Shown here: one piece after another, positions 15,800-24,704 of the stretch
Layout: each line of letters opens with the position of its first letter
Numbering within the stretch: position 1 is the first letter of the stretch
Assembly: GCF_046036945.1 (NCBI RefSeq)
Contig: NZ_JBJQOQ010000008.1
Span: 1-64,000, forward strand
Direction: 5' to 3'
DNA from: Brevibacillus_C sp046036945
GTDB taxonomy: Bacteria > Bacillota > Bacilli > Brevibacillales > Brevibacillaceae
Length of the DNA: 64,000 nt
The notes under the pieces: model-generated
What the model was told of the DNA's origin: nothing
Databases searched by the model: none
What the model saw: only the letters and a program-made list of their open reading frames with translations
Made by a program: the position numbers and the translations under genes

Positions 15800-16093
15800 C
15801 TACTTGCTTGCCCGAATCGACAAAAGACTTCGATACGGGATTAAAAGATACGAAGTGGCAGTTTCTTGCAGGCGAAAATAGTCTTCGAAAGCGCCTGTCA
15901 CCGTACCTGTCAGCGTTCCTGCCGTCGTCGTTACTTCAACACTTTTAAATACATACTGCTTGACTACCGCCCGCAGCGGATGTTCATTTGCCTGCTCGAT
16001 TACATCGCGAAGAAATGAGGCGAACTCACTTGAGAACAACACTTCTCTTACAGCGTTTTTCACTATGCCCTTCCATCTGTAACTGAACCACAT
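15800..16093 (-). CDS. Small beta-rich protein, DUF2642-like
   Basis: A 97-residue protein with a helical N-terminal half and a C-terminal half (VEVTTTAGTLTGTVTGAFED, then SYLLIPYRSLLSI). The C-terminal half looks like the same Sm-like barrel as the 64-residue neighbour. AAAGGAG lies 12 bases before the ATG. It is the first gene of the minus-strand operon, so the operon promoter must lie in 16094-16377. The function is unknown. Confidence 0.65.
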   Translation of the reverse strand: MWFSYRWKGIVKNAVREVLFSSEFASFLRDVIEQANEHPLRAVVKQYVFKSVEVTTTAGTLTGTVTGAFEDYFRLQETATSYLLIPYRSLLSIRASK

Positions 16094-16332
16094 GGCTGTC
16101 TCTCTCCTTTCTTCGTTGTGATTGGGTCGACAGCTCGTTTATTTGTTCAAGCTCTCTAACAGCAATATATATTTTCATTTCTGATATGGTGAGTACTAGA
16201 TACCTATTTTCTCTTTCACTTAACAAAATTATATTTTTTAACCAGATAATCCGTCCCAGCTAAAAATGCTTGGATGTTAGCCAGCAGACGCTTGACTGAT
16301 GAATCCAAATGGTCTAAACACTTCCTTCTGTC

Positions 16333-16341
16333 CATATAGTA
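16333..16341 (+). promoter_or_regulatory. Possible sporulation -10 element before spoVID
   Basis: CATATAGTA resembles the -10 box of the mother-cell sigma factor E (CATACAnT). spoVID is sigma-E controlled in B. subtilis. The upstream -35 region is not convincing. The intergenic stretch 16094-16377 must also hold the promoter of the divergent glycan operon, for which I see no clear sigma-A match. Confidence 0.3.
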
Positions 16342-16377
16342 ATAGGGAAAAGTTTTTACCTGAAAGGAGGAGCAAGT

Positions 16378-17826
16378 GTGTCGTTACAAGATGGCATGTT
16401 GACGTTTCGCATTAAGGAGACCATCTTCCTCTCAGCAGATAAAGCAGGCATCGGGGAGTTAAAAGAATTGGAACTGCTTCCTGATGTGGAAATTATAGAG
16501 AATACCCAGGACATCTCCATTACAGGCTGCCTGCATCTTCAGGGAAAGTATCTGGTGGCGAAGGAAGGCCAGGAAACAGAGGACGAAGGGGACTCCTTGC
16601 TGACAGCGATGAAATTTCCCCCCTTCCATCTGGAGACCGGATCGGAGCTGCCGTTTCTCTATGACGCCGAACAGGAGCTGACCCACAGAATTCCGCTCAA
16701 TATTACCATCCCTTTGTCGCGCGTTGCGGAAGTCGGGGAAATTTTTGCGGTTGTGGACGGATTGGACTACGAGTTAAAAGCGAACAATCAGCTTCAGATT
16801 GAAGCCGAATTAAAGCTTACGGGAATCACCTTGATTGAACCGGAGGCTGCGAGAGCGGCCGAGGAAGAGTGGGAGTTTGTCCATGTCGCGAACGAAGATG
16901 ACGAGCGGGGAGAGCAGGATGTTCCAACCTCTTCCCTGGAGGAAATTGAAGAGAAACTGGAAGCGTTGGAGCGGGCGGTAGAGGCGCACGAGGAGTGGCA
17001 GACGGAGCCGATCCAACCACCACCGCCCCCTTTTCTGCCGGTTTGGGAGAAGTTGAACAGGATTGAATCTTCCGACATTCGTCCTGTTTTTGGCGGATAC
17101 TCTCAAGCGGATTCGGATGAGCCAGAAGAGCAGGAGGGAGGCGCTAGTCGAGAAGCGCAAGCTACTGCATCCGCAGCGGGTGGCTCCGTTGGCGATGCGG
17201 ATGAGGAATTGGCCTATGATGTGTCGGGTGATCAGTCAGAGGCGGAGCCGACAACCGCTCGTGAAGAGGAGCCGGCAATCGAGGTCCTGGCAGAAAATGC
17301 AGCGGAGTTTGCAGTACAGGAGATGAATGAGGAAGAAACTGTTCAGCAGGAGGCAGCCGAAGCGGCAGTGATTGCGGAGGCGGACGCGGAAGAAGTGAGC
17401 ACCGAAGAAGTGAGTGCCGAAGAGACCATGACACAGCCGGACGCCCCGCAAGAGGCGGAACTGCGGGTTGCGATCAGCGGCAAACCGGCCAGGGAGAGCG
17501 GAGAGGAGCTCAATTTGACCTCGATCTTTACCCAGTCAAAACGCCAGTCTGCACCTTCCCCCGAGGCGACCGAACAGGTCTTCCAATCCGACGTGCAGGA
17601 CAGCGAGACGGCAAGCAGTACATTGGCAGCGGTCGGCAGTCTCAGCTCGTTCGTCCGCGAAGAAGAGCAGCCGTTCAGCCGGCTGAAGATGTGCATCATT
17701 CAACGAGAAGAGACCCTGCAGTCCATTTCCGAGCGTTATTCCGTGCCCATCTCCCGTTTGATGGAGGCCAACAGCCTCGAATCAGACCGCATCACAGAGG
17801 GGCAAGTTCTATACATTCCCCAATGA
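16378..17826 (+). CDS. spoVID: Stage VI/V sporulation protein D, spore-coat morphogenetic protein
   Basis: A 482-residue protein with an N-terminal SpoVID domain (MSLQDGMLTFRIKETIFLSA onward, to about residue 150). A long, low-complexity, glutamate- and alanine-rich middle follows (about 165-370), and a C-terminal LysM domain (about 435-482, ending EGQVLYIPQ). SpoVID is required for the coat to encase the spore, and its LysM domain binds the cortex or lipid II-related material in the mother cell. The GTG start has AAAGGAGG 7 bases upstream. It follows the hem region as in B. subtilis, with the glycan operon inserted in between. Two coat-kinase-like genes follow. Confidence 0.92.
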   Translation: MSLQDGMLTFRIKETIFLSADKAGIGELKELELLPDVEIIENTQDISITGCLHLQGKYLVAKEGQETEDEGDSLLTAMKFPPFHLETGSELPFLYDAEQELTHRIPLNITIPLSRVAEVGEIFAVVDGLDYELKANNQLQIEAELKLTGITLIEPEAARAAEEEWEFVHVANEDDERGEQDVPTSSLEEIEEKLEALERAVEAHEEWQTEPIQPPPPPFLPVWEKLNRIESSDIRPVFGGYSQADSDEPEEQEGGASREAQATASAAGGSVGDADEELAYDVSGDQSEAEPTTAREEEPAIEVLAENAAEFAVQEMNEEETVQQEAAEAAVIAEADAEEVSTEEVSAEETMTQPDAPQEAELRVAISGKPARESGEELNLTSIFTQSKRQSAPSPEATEQVFQSDVQDSETASSTLAAVGSLSSFVREEEQPFSRLKMCIIQREETLQSISERYSVPISRLMEANSLESDRITEGQVLYIPQ

Positions 17827-17843
17827 GGGGGGAGTGAAGACAA

Positions 17844-18851
17844 GTGCTAACGGATGAAAGAGAGTTGAACCGGATTTGCCAGCGATACCGCATGCGGGTG
17901 ATCCGCATCCAGCCGCAGAAGGATTTCTATCTGTTGGAAACCAATCGCGGCCCGAAGGAACTGCGGGTTTGGCCGCGGGTGGATGTGCTGCGCTGGTCAT
18001 TTATGTGGAGGGAGCAGCTTGCCAGGCAGGGATTTCGCGATGTGGAACGATTTATTCGGACGCGCGATGCAAAACCGTATGTCGTATCAGGCAGAAAGGG
18101 ATACACCTTAACCGATCATGTCCGCTCCTGGGTCCCGCTGACGCCGACAGTAGAGCAAGCGAATCTCAGCGGACAATTGGTCGCTTCCATGCATCTAGCG
18201 CAGAGCAGCCAATCTGCCCCGGCCGCGGTAGAACTGTTAAACCGGGAACAGGCCCAGGTTGCGGCGGAAACAGAGCGGGTTCGCAACCTTTACGATGCCT
18301 TTACCAGCCGTTCGCGGCTATGGCGGCCTGAAGACAAATGGGTTGCCAGCCAATTCAGACCGCTGTTGGAGAGGATGGAACGCGGCACCAGGCTGCTATC
18401 GCCGGAAGCGTTCGACGTGACGTCACTGGCTGTGTCACACCGATTTATGGATCGGGGGAACCTCGGTCTAAACAAGGAGCGCATTTATCTGCGCGGCTTT
18501 TACAGCCCCTCCCTCTCGGTTCAGCAGCGGGATACGGCGCATTTTTTGCGAGATTTGCTGTTCTGCGGGGACGGTGCCGAACGGGACCGAATTGACGCTT
18601 TTTTGGACGGATACGAGGCGGTAAAGCCGCTTGCACATTCCGAGTACCGCTTGCTGCTCGCGTTCATGGTTCCGCCGCAAGAGCTGTGGCAGACATTGCA
18701 AGAGTATGTCCATTCCGCTTCGGCAGGGCAGCTGGAGGAATGCGACACAGCCCAGATAGCCGAGTCCATCCGCCGGCAGCAATTCGTCGATGAACTGCTT
18801 GCCCACATTGCCCAGCGAGCGGAAGGCGCGCAAAGAGGTCATGTCGTATGA
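17844..18851 (+). CDS. CotS/YsxE-family spore-coat protein (degenerate kinase fold)
   Basis: A 335-residue protein with distant similarity to aminoglycoside phosphotransferase/CotS proteins. Where active kinases have the H-G-D-x-x-x-x-N catalytic loop, it has SHRFMDRGNLGL, so the catalytic aspartate is not in its usual place and phosphotransfer is doubtful. CotS proteins are coat components in spores. The GTG start follows AGGGGGGAG. It overlaps the next paralogue by 4 bases, and the pair lies right after spoVID. Confidence 0.75.
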   Translation: MLTDERELNRICQRYRMRVIRIQPQKDFYLLETNRGPKELRVWPRVDVLRWSFMWREQLARQGFRDVERFIRTRDAKPYVVSGRKGYTLTDHVRSWVPLTPTVEQANLSGQLVASMHLAQSSQSAPAAVELLNREQAQVAAETERVRNLYDAFTSRSRLWRPEDKWVASQFRPLLERMERGTRLLSPEAFDVTSLAVSHRFMDRGNLGLNKERIYLRGFYSPSLSVQQRDTAHFLRDLLFCGDGAERDRIDAFLDGYEAVKPLAHSEYRLLLAFMVPPQELWQTLQEYVHSASAGQLEECDTAQIAESIRRQQFVDELLAHIAQRAEGAQRGHVV

Positions 18852-19843
18852 GCCGATTTGACGATATCTATCCGTTGTTTCCTGAATACGACATGTTTGC
18901 CCAGACGATCGACGTGTTAAAGGCGCCCAATGTATATAAAGTGATGACTCCGTACGGATCTTATGTAGTCAAGCGAACCTCGGCTTCGCCGGGACGTTTG
19001 TCGTTTGTTTCAGGGCTGCTGCGCAACTTGCAGCAGCGCGGTTGGGACGGAGCTGTTCCGCTTGCCTACACCAAGTACGACGAACCTTACGTCCAACGAG
19101 ACGAACAGTACTACTACCTTACCGGGTGGCGGCCATCTGCGGCGATTGGCGAAGAGCAAATCCCCGTCTGGGGGAGGGCCGCCTTGGTTCGTTTAGCAGA
19201 GCTGCACCACTTGACGCAGAATTATCGCTTTGACGATCCCCGTCAAGTAGAACCGTTGGTTGATTCCCTGCTGGCCCGCTGGGAAAAATGGCTCGGGCTG
19301 TTGGAGAAGAACGCCGCCATTGCCAGGGCTCGAAGCTACCCTTCCCCCTTCGACACCGTTTTCCTGGCGAACCAGGGGTATCTCAGGGAAACTGCGGCCA
19401 CAGCGATCTCCTCCTTGCGCCGGTGGGGGGAGCAGCACCGCACGTATGCCCACTTTCGCTTGAGCCTGGTTCACGGTGCGCCATATCCGGCCCACACGCT
19501 GCTCGACTCTTCCGGAAATGTTCAGTTCATCAATTTTGACCGGGCTGTTTTTGATACCCCAGCTCGTGACGTCAGCACGTTTTACCGGGCGTATTTTCAC
19601 TTGGGAGGAGAAGGTGCGGCAGCGTCTGAACTATTTTCAGCGTATCAGTCAGTTTTCCCCTGGCGGCCGGAGGAAGTGAACTTGCTCAAGGTCTTCCTCT
19701 TTTTTCCCGAGCGGATCATGGGCGACCTCGAACTGTATTACAGGGGCGCGAGGGATTGGTCAGAACTGTATGCCGTCCGCCGCCTGGAAAAAGATCTGGA
19801 CCGCTACATGCGGATGCAGCGGTGGATGCAGCAAGCTTTTTGA
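18848..19843 (+). CDS. ysxE: Spore-coat protein YsxE (CotS family)
   Basis: A 331-residue protein of the CotS/YsxE family in the position occupied by ysxE in B. subtilis (after spoVID, before valS). It has a recognisable kinase-like N-lobe lysine strand (YGSYVVKRT), a loop SLVHGAPYPAHTLLD and the following INFDRAVFDTPARDVSTFYR. That stretch corresponds to the Mg-binding region, while the catalytic loop lacks the usual HGD. It is probably a structural coat protein. A strong terminator lies 18 bases after the stop. Confidence 0.85.
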   Translation: MSRFDDIYPLFPEYDMFAQTIDVLKAPNVYKVMTPYGSYVVKRTSASPGRLSFVSGLLRNLQQRGWDGAVPLAYTKYDEPYVQRDEQYYYLTGWRPSAAIGEEQIPVWGRAALVRLAELHHLTQNYRFDDPRQVEPLVDSLLARWEKWLGLLEKNAAIARARSYPSPFDTVFLANQGYLRETAATAISSLRRWGEQHRTYAHFRLSLVHGAPYPAHTLLDSSGNVQFINFDRAVFDTPARDVSTFYRAYFHLGGEGAAASELFSAYQSVFPWRPEEVNLLKVFLFFPERIMGDLELYYRGARDWSELYAVRRLEKDLDRYMRMQRWMQQAF

Positions 19844-19860
19844 TGTTACTGGAAGGTAAG

Positions 19861-19920
19861 ATCCCCCTTCTCTGGCGTGCGGCATCGATCCAGCTGCAAG
19901 AGACGGAAGGGGGATTTTTT
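19861..19920 (+). terminator. Terminator after ysxE
   Basis: atcccccttc (19861-19870) pairs with gaaggggga (19906-19914), followed by six Ts. The loop is about 35 bases. Confidence 0.75.
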
Positions 19921-19930
19921 GACGTTCTCT

Positions 19931-20119
19931 TCATATCCAGTCAAAGGTAATGGCTAAATGAACCGCCGCCAACAGGCCGAGAATGATCACGTCAAACGTG
20001 GTGGGAAAGATGATGGTGCGTACGAATTGGAAGATGATCAGCGGTACGATAATCTGACGGCAAACGTTCTTGATGCGGTACAAATGGTGGTTAAACTTCC
20101 AACGCTGATTCACGGTCAT
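19931..20119 (-). CDS. Small membrane protein of unknown function
   Basis: A 62-residue protein with a basic N-terminus (TVNQRWKFNHHLYRIKN) followed by two hydrophobic segments (QIIVPLIIFQFVRTIIF and VIILGLLAAVHLAIT). The ATG at 20119 has GAGGTG just upstream. It stands alone on the minus strand between ysxE and the YitT gene. No family was recognised. The composition and ribosome site make it likely to be real. Confidence 0.65.
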   Translation of the reverse strand: MTVNQRWKFNHHLYRIKNVCRQIIVPLIIFQFVRTIIFPTTFDVIILGLLAAVHLAITFDWI

Positions 20120-20263
20120 CACCTCATTTCAGCTTATGCACGCGTACGGATACCGGTACCTTAAAGCGAAATATGCCCTGCAGAGAGTTCAAGTTTAGCG
20201 CTAGGCGGAAAATTACGGTATAATGGTATTATGTAATCTGGAGCAGGAGGAGTGTTTCTTGGA

Positions 20264-21151
20264 ATGTCAGAAAATGGTATTAGAGACTTAAAAAAACATC
20301 ACCCGCATACGATTGCCTCAATTTTCAGACGTGCCGTTTTTATTGTAATTGGCGCAATCTTGTACTCGGTCAGCCTGGAGGTTTTCCTGGTTCCCAACAA
20401 CATTATTGACGGCGGGATTACCGGCATCTCCATCATCTTGGCACACTTTACGCACATGCAATTGGGGATTTTCCTGTTCGTGATCAACCTTCCTTTCCTG
20501 ATCATTGGATATAAACAGATCGGCAAAACGTTTGCAATATCCACCCTGTTCGGGGTCGCGGTCATGTCGGTAGGAACCTACCTGCTTGGCCCGGTAACCG
20601 CCTTTACGGAGGACCCCCTCTTGGCGGCGGTGTTTGGCGGAGTCATTATGGGAATCGGCATCGGGTTAGTCATCCGCAACGGCGGCTCGCTTGACGGGAC
20701 GGAGATCATCGCGATCTTATTTAACAAAAAGACCCCGTTTTCCGTCGGCGAAATCGTCATGTTTTTAAACCTGTTCATCCTTGGCAGCGCCGGCTTTGTC
20801 TTTTCGTGGAACAGCGCGATGTACTCGCTGATCGCCTATTTTATCGCCTATAAGATGATCGACGTCACGATCGAGGGGCTCGATCAGTCCAAGTCTGTCT
20901 GGATTATCAGCGAAAAATTTCAGGAGATCGGCGATACGCTGCTGGCCCGTCTCGGCCGGGGAGTTACCTACCTTCACGGTGAAGGCGGATACTCGGGAGA
21001 TGACAAGAAGGTCGTATTTTGCGTCATCACCCGCCTGGAGGAAGCGAAGTTGAAAACGATCGTAGAGGATACCGATCCCAATGCGTTTCTGGCGATCGGA
21101 AACATTCACGACGTAAAAGGGGGACGTTTCAAAAAGAAGGATATCCACTAA
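20264..21151 (+). CDS. YitT-family membrane protein
   Basis: A 295-residue protein with five to six hydrophobic helices (DUF161/YitT type). One carries NNIIDGGITGISIILAH and another GSLDGTEIIAIL. The protein ends in a soluble domain of DUF2179 type (TYLHGEGGYSGDDKKVVFCV). The function of the family is not established. The ATG at 20264 is 13 bases after AGGAGG, and a GTG at 20252 is an alternative start. A TATAAT at 20219-20224 may be its -10 box. The partner-switch phosphatase gene follows 89 bases later. Confidence 0.85.
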   Translation: MSENGIRDLKKHHPHTIASIFRRAVFIVIGAILYSVSLEVFLVPNNIIDGGITGISIILAHFTHMQLGIFLFVINLPFLIIGYKQIGKTFAISTLFGVAVMSVGTYLLGPVTAFTEDPLLAAVFGGVIMGIGIGLVIRNGGSLDGTEIIAILFNKKTPFSVGEIVMFLNLFILGSAGFVFSWNSAMYSLIAYFIAYKMIDVTIEGLDQSKSVWIISEKFQEIGDTLLARLGRGVTYLHGEGGYSGDDKKVVFCVITRLEEAKLKTIVEDTDPNAFLAIGNIHDVKGGRFKKKDIH

Positions 21152-21240
21152 ATTTGTCAAATTAAAGGATGTTGTGTCGCTTGGAAGCGGGGCAGCCATC
21201 CGCTGCAGCCCCAAGGGACCGTATGGAAGGGGTTGAAGTA

Positions 21241-23295
21241 GTGGTTTGGCAGACAATGTTGTATGCCTTCAGCCTGTTTGTTTCACTTTACGTTCTGCTT
21301 TCATCCCGTTTGACAGGTGGACGCAGCATCCGGTATGGCTATGGATTTTTGCTGGGAGGAGCTTTTTTCTTCTGGGGTCTTGGCGGACTCTTTTCACCGG
21401 ACAGCTCCTCCTCGCACACGATCGTATCCTTTCTCGCGAACTGCCTTGCCTGTGCATTTGCCTTGCTGGCTTTCCGCAGGTATCCGCTGCTGCCGCCCTC
21501 CTATTTTGATCGCTGGAAAAGCGCATGCGATGTCGGTTTGCTGATTCTTCTGCACTTTGCTTTCGGCGATGACGTCCTTCCTCGGTTGTTCCTTGCCGGT
21601 TCGGGTATTGCCGCCCTGGTTTTTGTCAGCCGGGAACACAGGCTTCGAGTGTACAGCCTGCTGCCATTAGCGGGGACGATTGCGTTTTGGCTGGTCATGG
21701 CGCTGGTACCCTGGCTATCCGGTCCGCTTCTGTTTTTCCTCGGTGCTGCCTGTCTCGTCGCCGTCTGTGCAGGATGGGAAAAACAGCCTGCACAGGGACA
21801 GGAATGCGGATGCGACGTATCACGTCATACTCATGAACAGATCCTTGTCTACAGCCACTATCAGGGATTGATCTTTTTCTATTCCGCGATAGCTGTATTT
21901 GGCGTGCTTGTCTATCCGGCTGACGCCATCCGGGATTGGGGATTAGGATTGTACGCTGTCTTATTGACGCTCAGGTGGCTGACTTTGCATTACGAAAAGC
22001 AAGGAGCTTTGCAGCAGTCGTTTCAATTCACCCGTAATCTGGAAAGGCACTTCGAGACAAATTTGGCGCAAATTCGCAAAAAAAATGAAGATTTGTCCCG
22101 GGTGCTGAAGTTAAAACAAAGCTATGAGGAACTGCTGCTGAAAAGCAATGAACATACCATGCAGCCGATCAGCTATGAAAACCTGCATCAAAAAATCGAA
22201 CAGATCGTCGACGTCTGGTATATGACGATGATCGGTATGCGATTTCTGCGGGTTTCCCTGCAATCCGAACGAGGGGAAATTTACTATCAGACGGAACGCG
22301 GTGCACAGTCCGAGCGGTATAAAGAGGGCTACGTGCTGGTTCGCTTGATCGTCGACAAGGAGCGCGACACCCCGCTGTCTCCCCGGTATGTGGCGGTGGA
22401 AGCACTGACGGACGAATCGACGGAGGAAGTCAGATCGTTTTATCAGCTGCTGGCGATATACGTCAGCCGCCTGATCATGCGCTGTCTGCAGGAGCAGCAG
22501 TCCCTGGGAATTCGCCTGATGGAACAGGAGATGGAGCTGGCTTCGCGCATTCAATTTTCCCTACTCCCTAAAAATCGGCTGGTTTTGCCAGACGTGCAAG
22601 CGAAGGCAGTCTATATCCCCGCCGCTTACATCGGCGGCGATTACGTAGACTACTTTTCCATAAACGAGCGCTACACTTGTTTTCTCATCGCCGACATCTC
22701 GGGACACGGCATCCCTGCCAGCCTGCTGACGACGGGGATCCGCAATTCCTTTCGGGCTGTGGTGCAGATGTGTATTTCTCCTGACGAGATGCTGGTCAGG
22801 CTGAATCACCTGTTGTATGAAGACTTGTCGGAAATTCGCTCCTACATCACGATGCTGATTGCGGTTTTCGATCATCAGGAAATGGTCCTGCGGATTAGCC
22901 GGGCCGGTCATCCCGCCCCGTTTTACCTGTCGGGCACAAAGCAGACACAACTCGCCTGTGCCAGAGGAATGGGGCTGGGTCTGTCGCTTGCGGCAGAGTA
23001 TCAACTGGACGAATGGAAGGTGGAAGAAGATTTCACCTTGCTCTTGTATACGGATGGATTGATTAATCTTGGACGGGGGAAACAGGCACCCGACTCCGAA
23101 AAGTGGCTGAAGCTGTTAGGACGAGTGTTGAAGGCGGATCAAGCCAGGGAGAAGGACCGAATCGCTCTGCTCGAGCGGGAGATCTGGAAGAAGACCAGAC
23201 AGCAGCAGCAGAATGACGATATCTCGGTCCTGATCCTTGACGTGAAGGCCCCTGAAAAGGGAGAGAGAGGAGGAAACGAGGATGTTTCTGTGTGA
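21241..23295 (+). CDS. Membrane-bound PP2C-type serine phosphatase (RsbU/SpoIIE-like)
   Basis: A protein of about 684 residues. The first 230 residues form seven or eight membrane helices. A coiled-coil-rich linker (about 255-310) and a GAF-like region follow, and the last 240 residues are a PPM/PP2C phosphatase domain. The metal-binding acidic motifs are visible: GGDYVDYF, IADISGHG, LYTDGL and QNDDISVLIL. By family it should dephosphorylate the STAS protein encoded downstream in response to a membrane signal. The GTG at 21241 has GGAAGGGG upstream; an ATG at 21223 is an alternative. It overlaps the next gene by 14 bases. Confidence 0.85.
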   Translation: MVWQTMLYAFSLFVSLYVLLSSRLTGGRSIRYGYGFLLGGAFFFWGLGGLFSPDSSSSHTIVSFLANCLACAFALLAFRRYPLLPPSYFDRWKSACDVGLLILLHFAFGDDVLPRLFLAGSGIAALVFVSREHRLRVYSLLPLAGTIAFWLVMALVPWLSGPLLFFLGAACLVAVCAGWEKQPAQGQECGCDVSRHTHEQILVYSHYQGLIFFYSAIAVFGVLVYPADAIRDWGLGLYAVLLTLRWLTLHYEKQGALQQSFQFTRNLERHFETNLAQIRKKNEDLSRVLKLKQSYEELLLKSNEHTMQPISYENLHQKIEQIVDVWYMTMIGMRFLRVSLQSERGEIYYQTERGAQSERYKEGYVLVRLIVDKERDTPLSPRYVAVEALTDESTEEVRSFYQLLAIYVSRLIMRCLQEQQSLGIRLMEQEMELASRIQFSLLPKNRLVLPDVQAKAVYIPAAYIGGDYVDYFSINERYTCFLIADISGHGIPASLLTTGIRNSFRAVVQMCISPDEMLVRLNHLLYEDLSEIRSYITMLIAVFDHQEMVLRISRAGHPAPFYLSGTKQTQLACARGMGLGLSLAAEYQLDEWKVEEDFTLLLYTDGLINLGRGKQAPDSEKWLKLLGRVLKADQAREKDRIALLEREIWKKTRQQQQNDDISVLILDVKAPEKGERGGNEDVSV

Positions 23296-24517
23296 TCAAT
23301 GTCCCACTCATCCGTCCTGCCGCAGATGCTTGGATCTTCTTAACTGTGGAGATATGGCATACAAAGTGCTTCCTCCTCGCCCCGTTTCACTGCTTCGTCT
23401 GTCGACGGGAGAGCGCGTTTCGGGCGAATTGAGGGCAGTCAGCCGTCTGGCCATTGGCATCGCGTCGATAGAGCCGCTTGAAAACGACCGCTACGAAGTG
23501 GATTTGGCCACCGATTTTCGCATAATCGGCTCGACCGTTTCCGCTCCGCGCGATTCCTGTTACATGGTTCTCGACATCGAAAAGGTACTGCGCAAGGAAG
23601 AGGTTTTAGAGCGGCTTTTGCTGGAGGAGTTTCAACACTGGCACCTGACCCACGAACTGGAGCCGGCGGCCATACTGGAGCGGGCGTCCGGGCTGAACAA
23701 AAAACAGCTGGAAGCGGTCAAGCGCGAATTGGACAAGCTTTCGATCCTTCGGCAAATTCACGACATCTACATGTTCGTCTGGGACAAAGGGCAGTTTCGT
23801 TCACTGGGTGACATCCCGCTTGGCGGCGCCAATTGGGACCAGCTGAAACGGCTCTGCAAAGATTCCGTAGCCAGCGGAAATCCGATCCGGGAACAGCTTT
23901 TTTCCGAACAGTTCAACAAGGTCTTCGATACCCACATCGTGCCGATGTCAGACCGTTCCTGCGGCATAGCGATCATCGACGTGACGGAGGCGATTCTCGC
24001 CGAGCGCATCCGAAAACAGCAGGAATGGCAGCTGTACAAAGACATCCTGTCCGTCGTCACCGGCGAAAAGCTGATGCTTTTGCAGGACGAGCAATTGTAC
24101 GAGCTGATTCGCTCCAGCAAGAAGTACGGCACCGTCCACATGCAGCACCCGGCGGATCTGGCTCACTTGCGGAAAGTACTGCGCGATCTGCTTGGTCCGT
24201 TTGGGCTCCCGTCGAAAAAGCTGCTCCATTTTGTGGTCGCGGTCAATGAGGCGGCGACCAATACGCTGACACACGGACAAAGCGGAAGCGTGGAGATTTA
24301 CATCAATGAAGCGGAGCGGGTGTGCCGTGCAGTCGTTTTTGACAAGGGACAGGGCATCTCTCTCGCCGATCTGCCAAAAGCCGCTCTGGTCCACGGTTTT
24401 TCCACCCGGGCATCGCTTGGTGCCGGATTTCACGTCATGCTGCAATATGCCGATAAATTAATGATAAACTCGACTCAGCAAGGGACAAAACTCGTTTTAG
24501 AGCTTCTTCTGGGATAA
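23282..24517 (+). CDS. HATPase anti-sigma-like kinase with N-terminal cysteine cluster
   Basis: A 411-residue protein. Residues 4-22 hold a cysteine cluster (C-x2-C-x5-C-x2-C-x5-C). Next comes a PilZ-like or other beta-rich segment (about 30-95, tentative) and a mixed helical and PAS-like region ending SCGIAIIDVTEAILAER. The C-terminal RsbW/SpoIIAB-type ATP-binding domain (about 290-411) has the N-box NEAATNTLTHG, G1-box DKGQGI and FSTRASLGAGFHVML. Such proteins phosphorylate a STAS antagonist and may bind a sigma factor or another target. The ATG overlaps the phosphatase gene and follows GAGAGAGGAGG. A STAS gene follows 187 bases later. Confidence 0.8.
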   Translation: MFLCDQCPTHPSCRRCLDLLNCGDMAYKVLPPRPVSLLRLSTGERVSGELRAVSRLAIGIASIEPLENDRYEVDLATDFRIIGSTVSAPRDSCYMVLDIEKVLRKEEVLERLLLEEFQHWHLTHELEPAAILERASGLNKKQLEAVKRELDKLSILRQIHDIYMFVWDKGQFRSLGDIPLGGANWDQLKRLCKDSVASGNPIREQLFSEQFNKVFDTHIVPMSDRSCGIAIIDVTEAILAERIRKQQEWQLYKDILSVVTGEKLMLLQDEQLYELIRSSKKYGTVHMQHPADLAHLRKVLRDLLGPFGLPSKKLLHFVVAVNEAATNTLTHGQSGSVEIYINEAERVCRAVVFDKGQGISLADLPKAALVHGFSTRASLGAGFHVMLQYADKLMINSTQQGTKLVLELLLG

Positions 24518-24704
24518 ATTCGGACCGTACACACCGCAACCGAACGGAGGGGAACGTTTTAACAACCTCTTTTCGGGGAATTGAACTATACATCAGGTTA
24601 AAAGTGTTACTTTGGATTGTTCAGAAACTTGATACACACAATTTTGAAAGAAGCAGAAAAAGAGAGATCAGCTAATTTAAGTTGAGGTGAAAGGAGATCA
24701 AGTG

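Noticed and set aside
16026..16226. 66-residue minus-strand reading frame upstream of the 97-residue gene
   Set aside because: It overlaps the start of the 97-residue gene in another frame, has no ribosome site and an unstructured composition.
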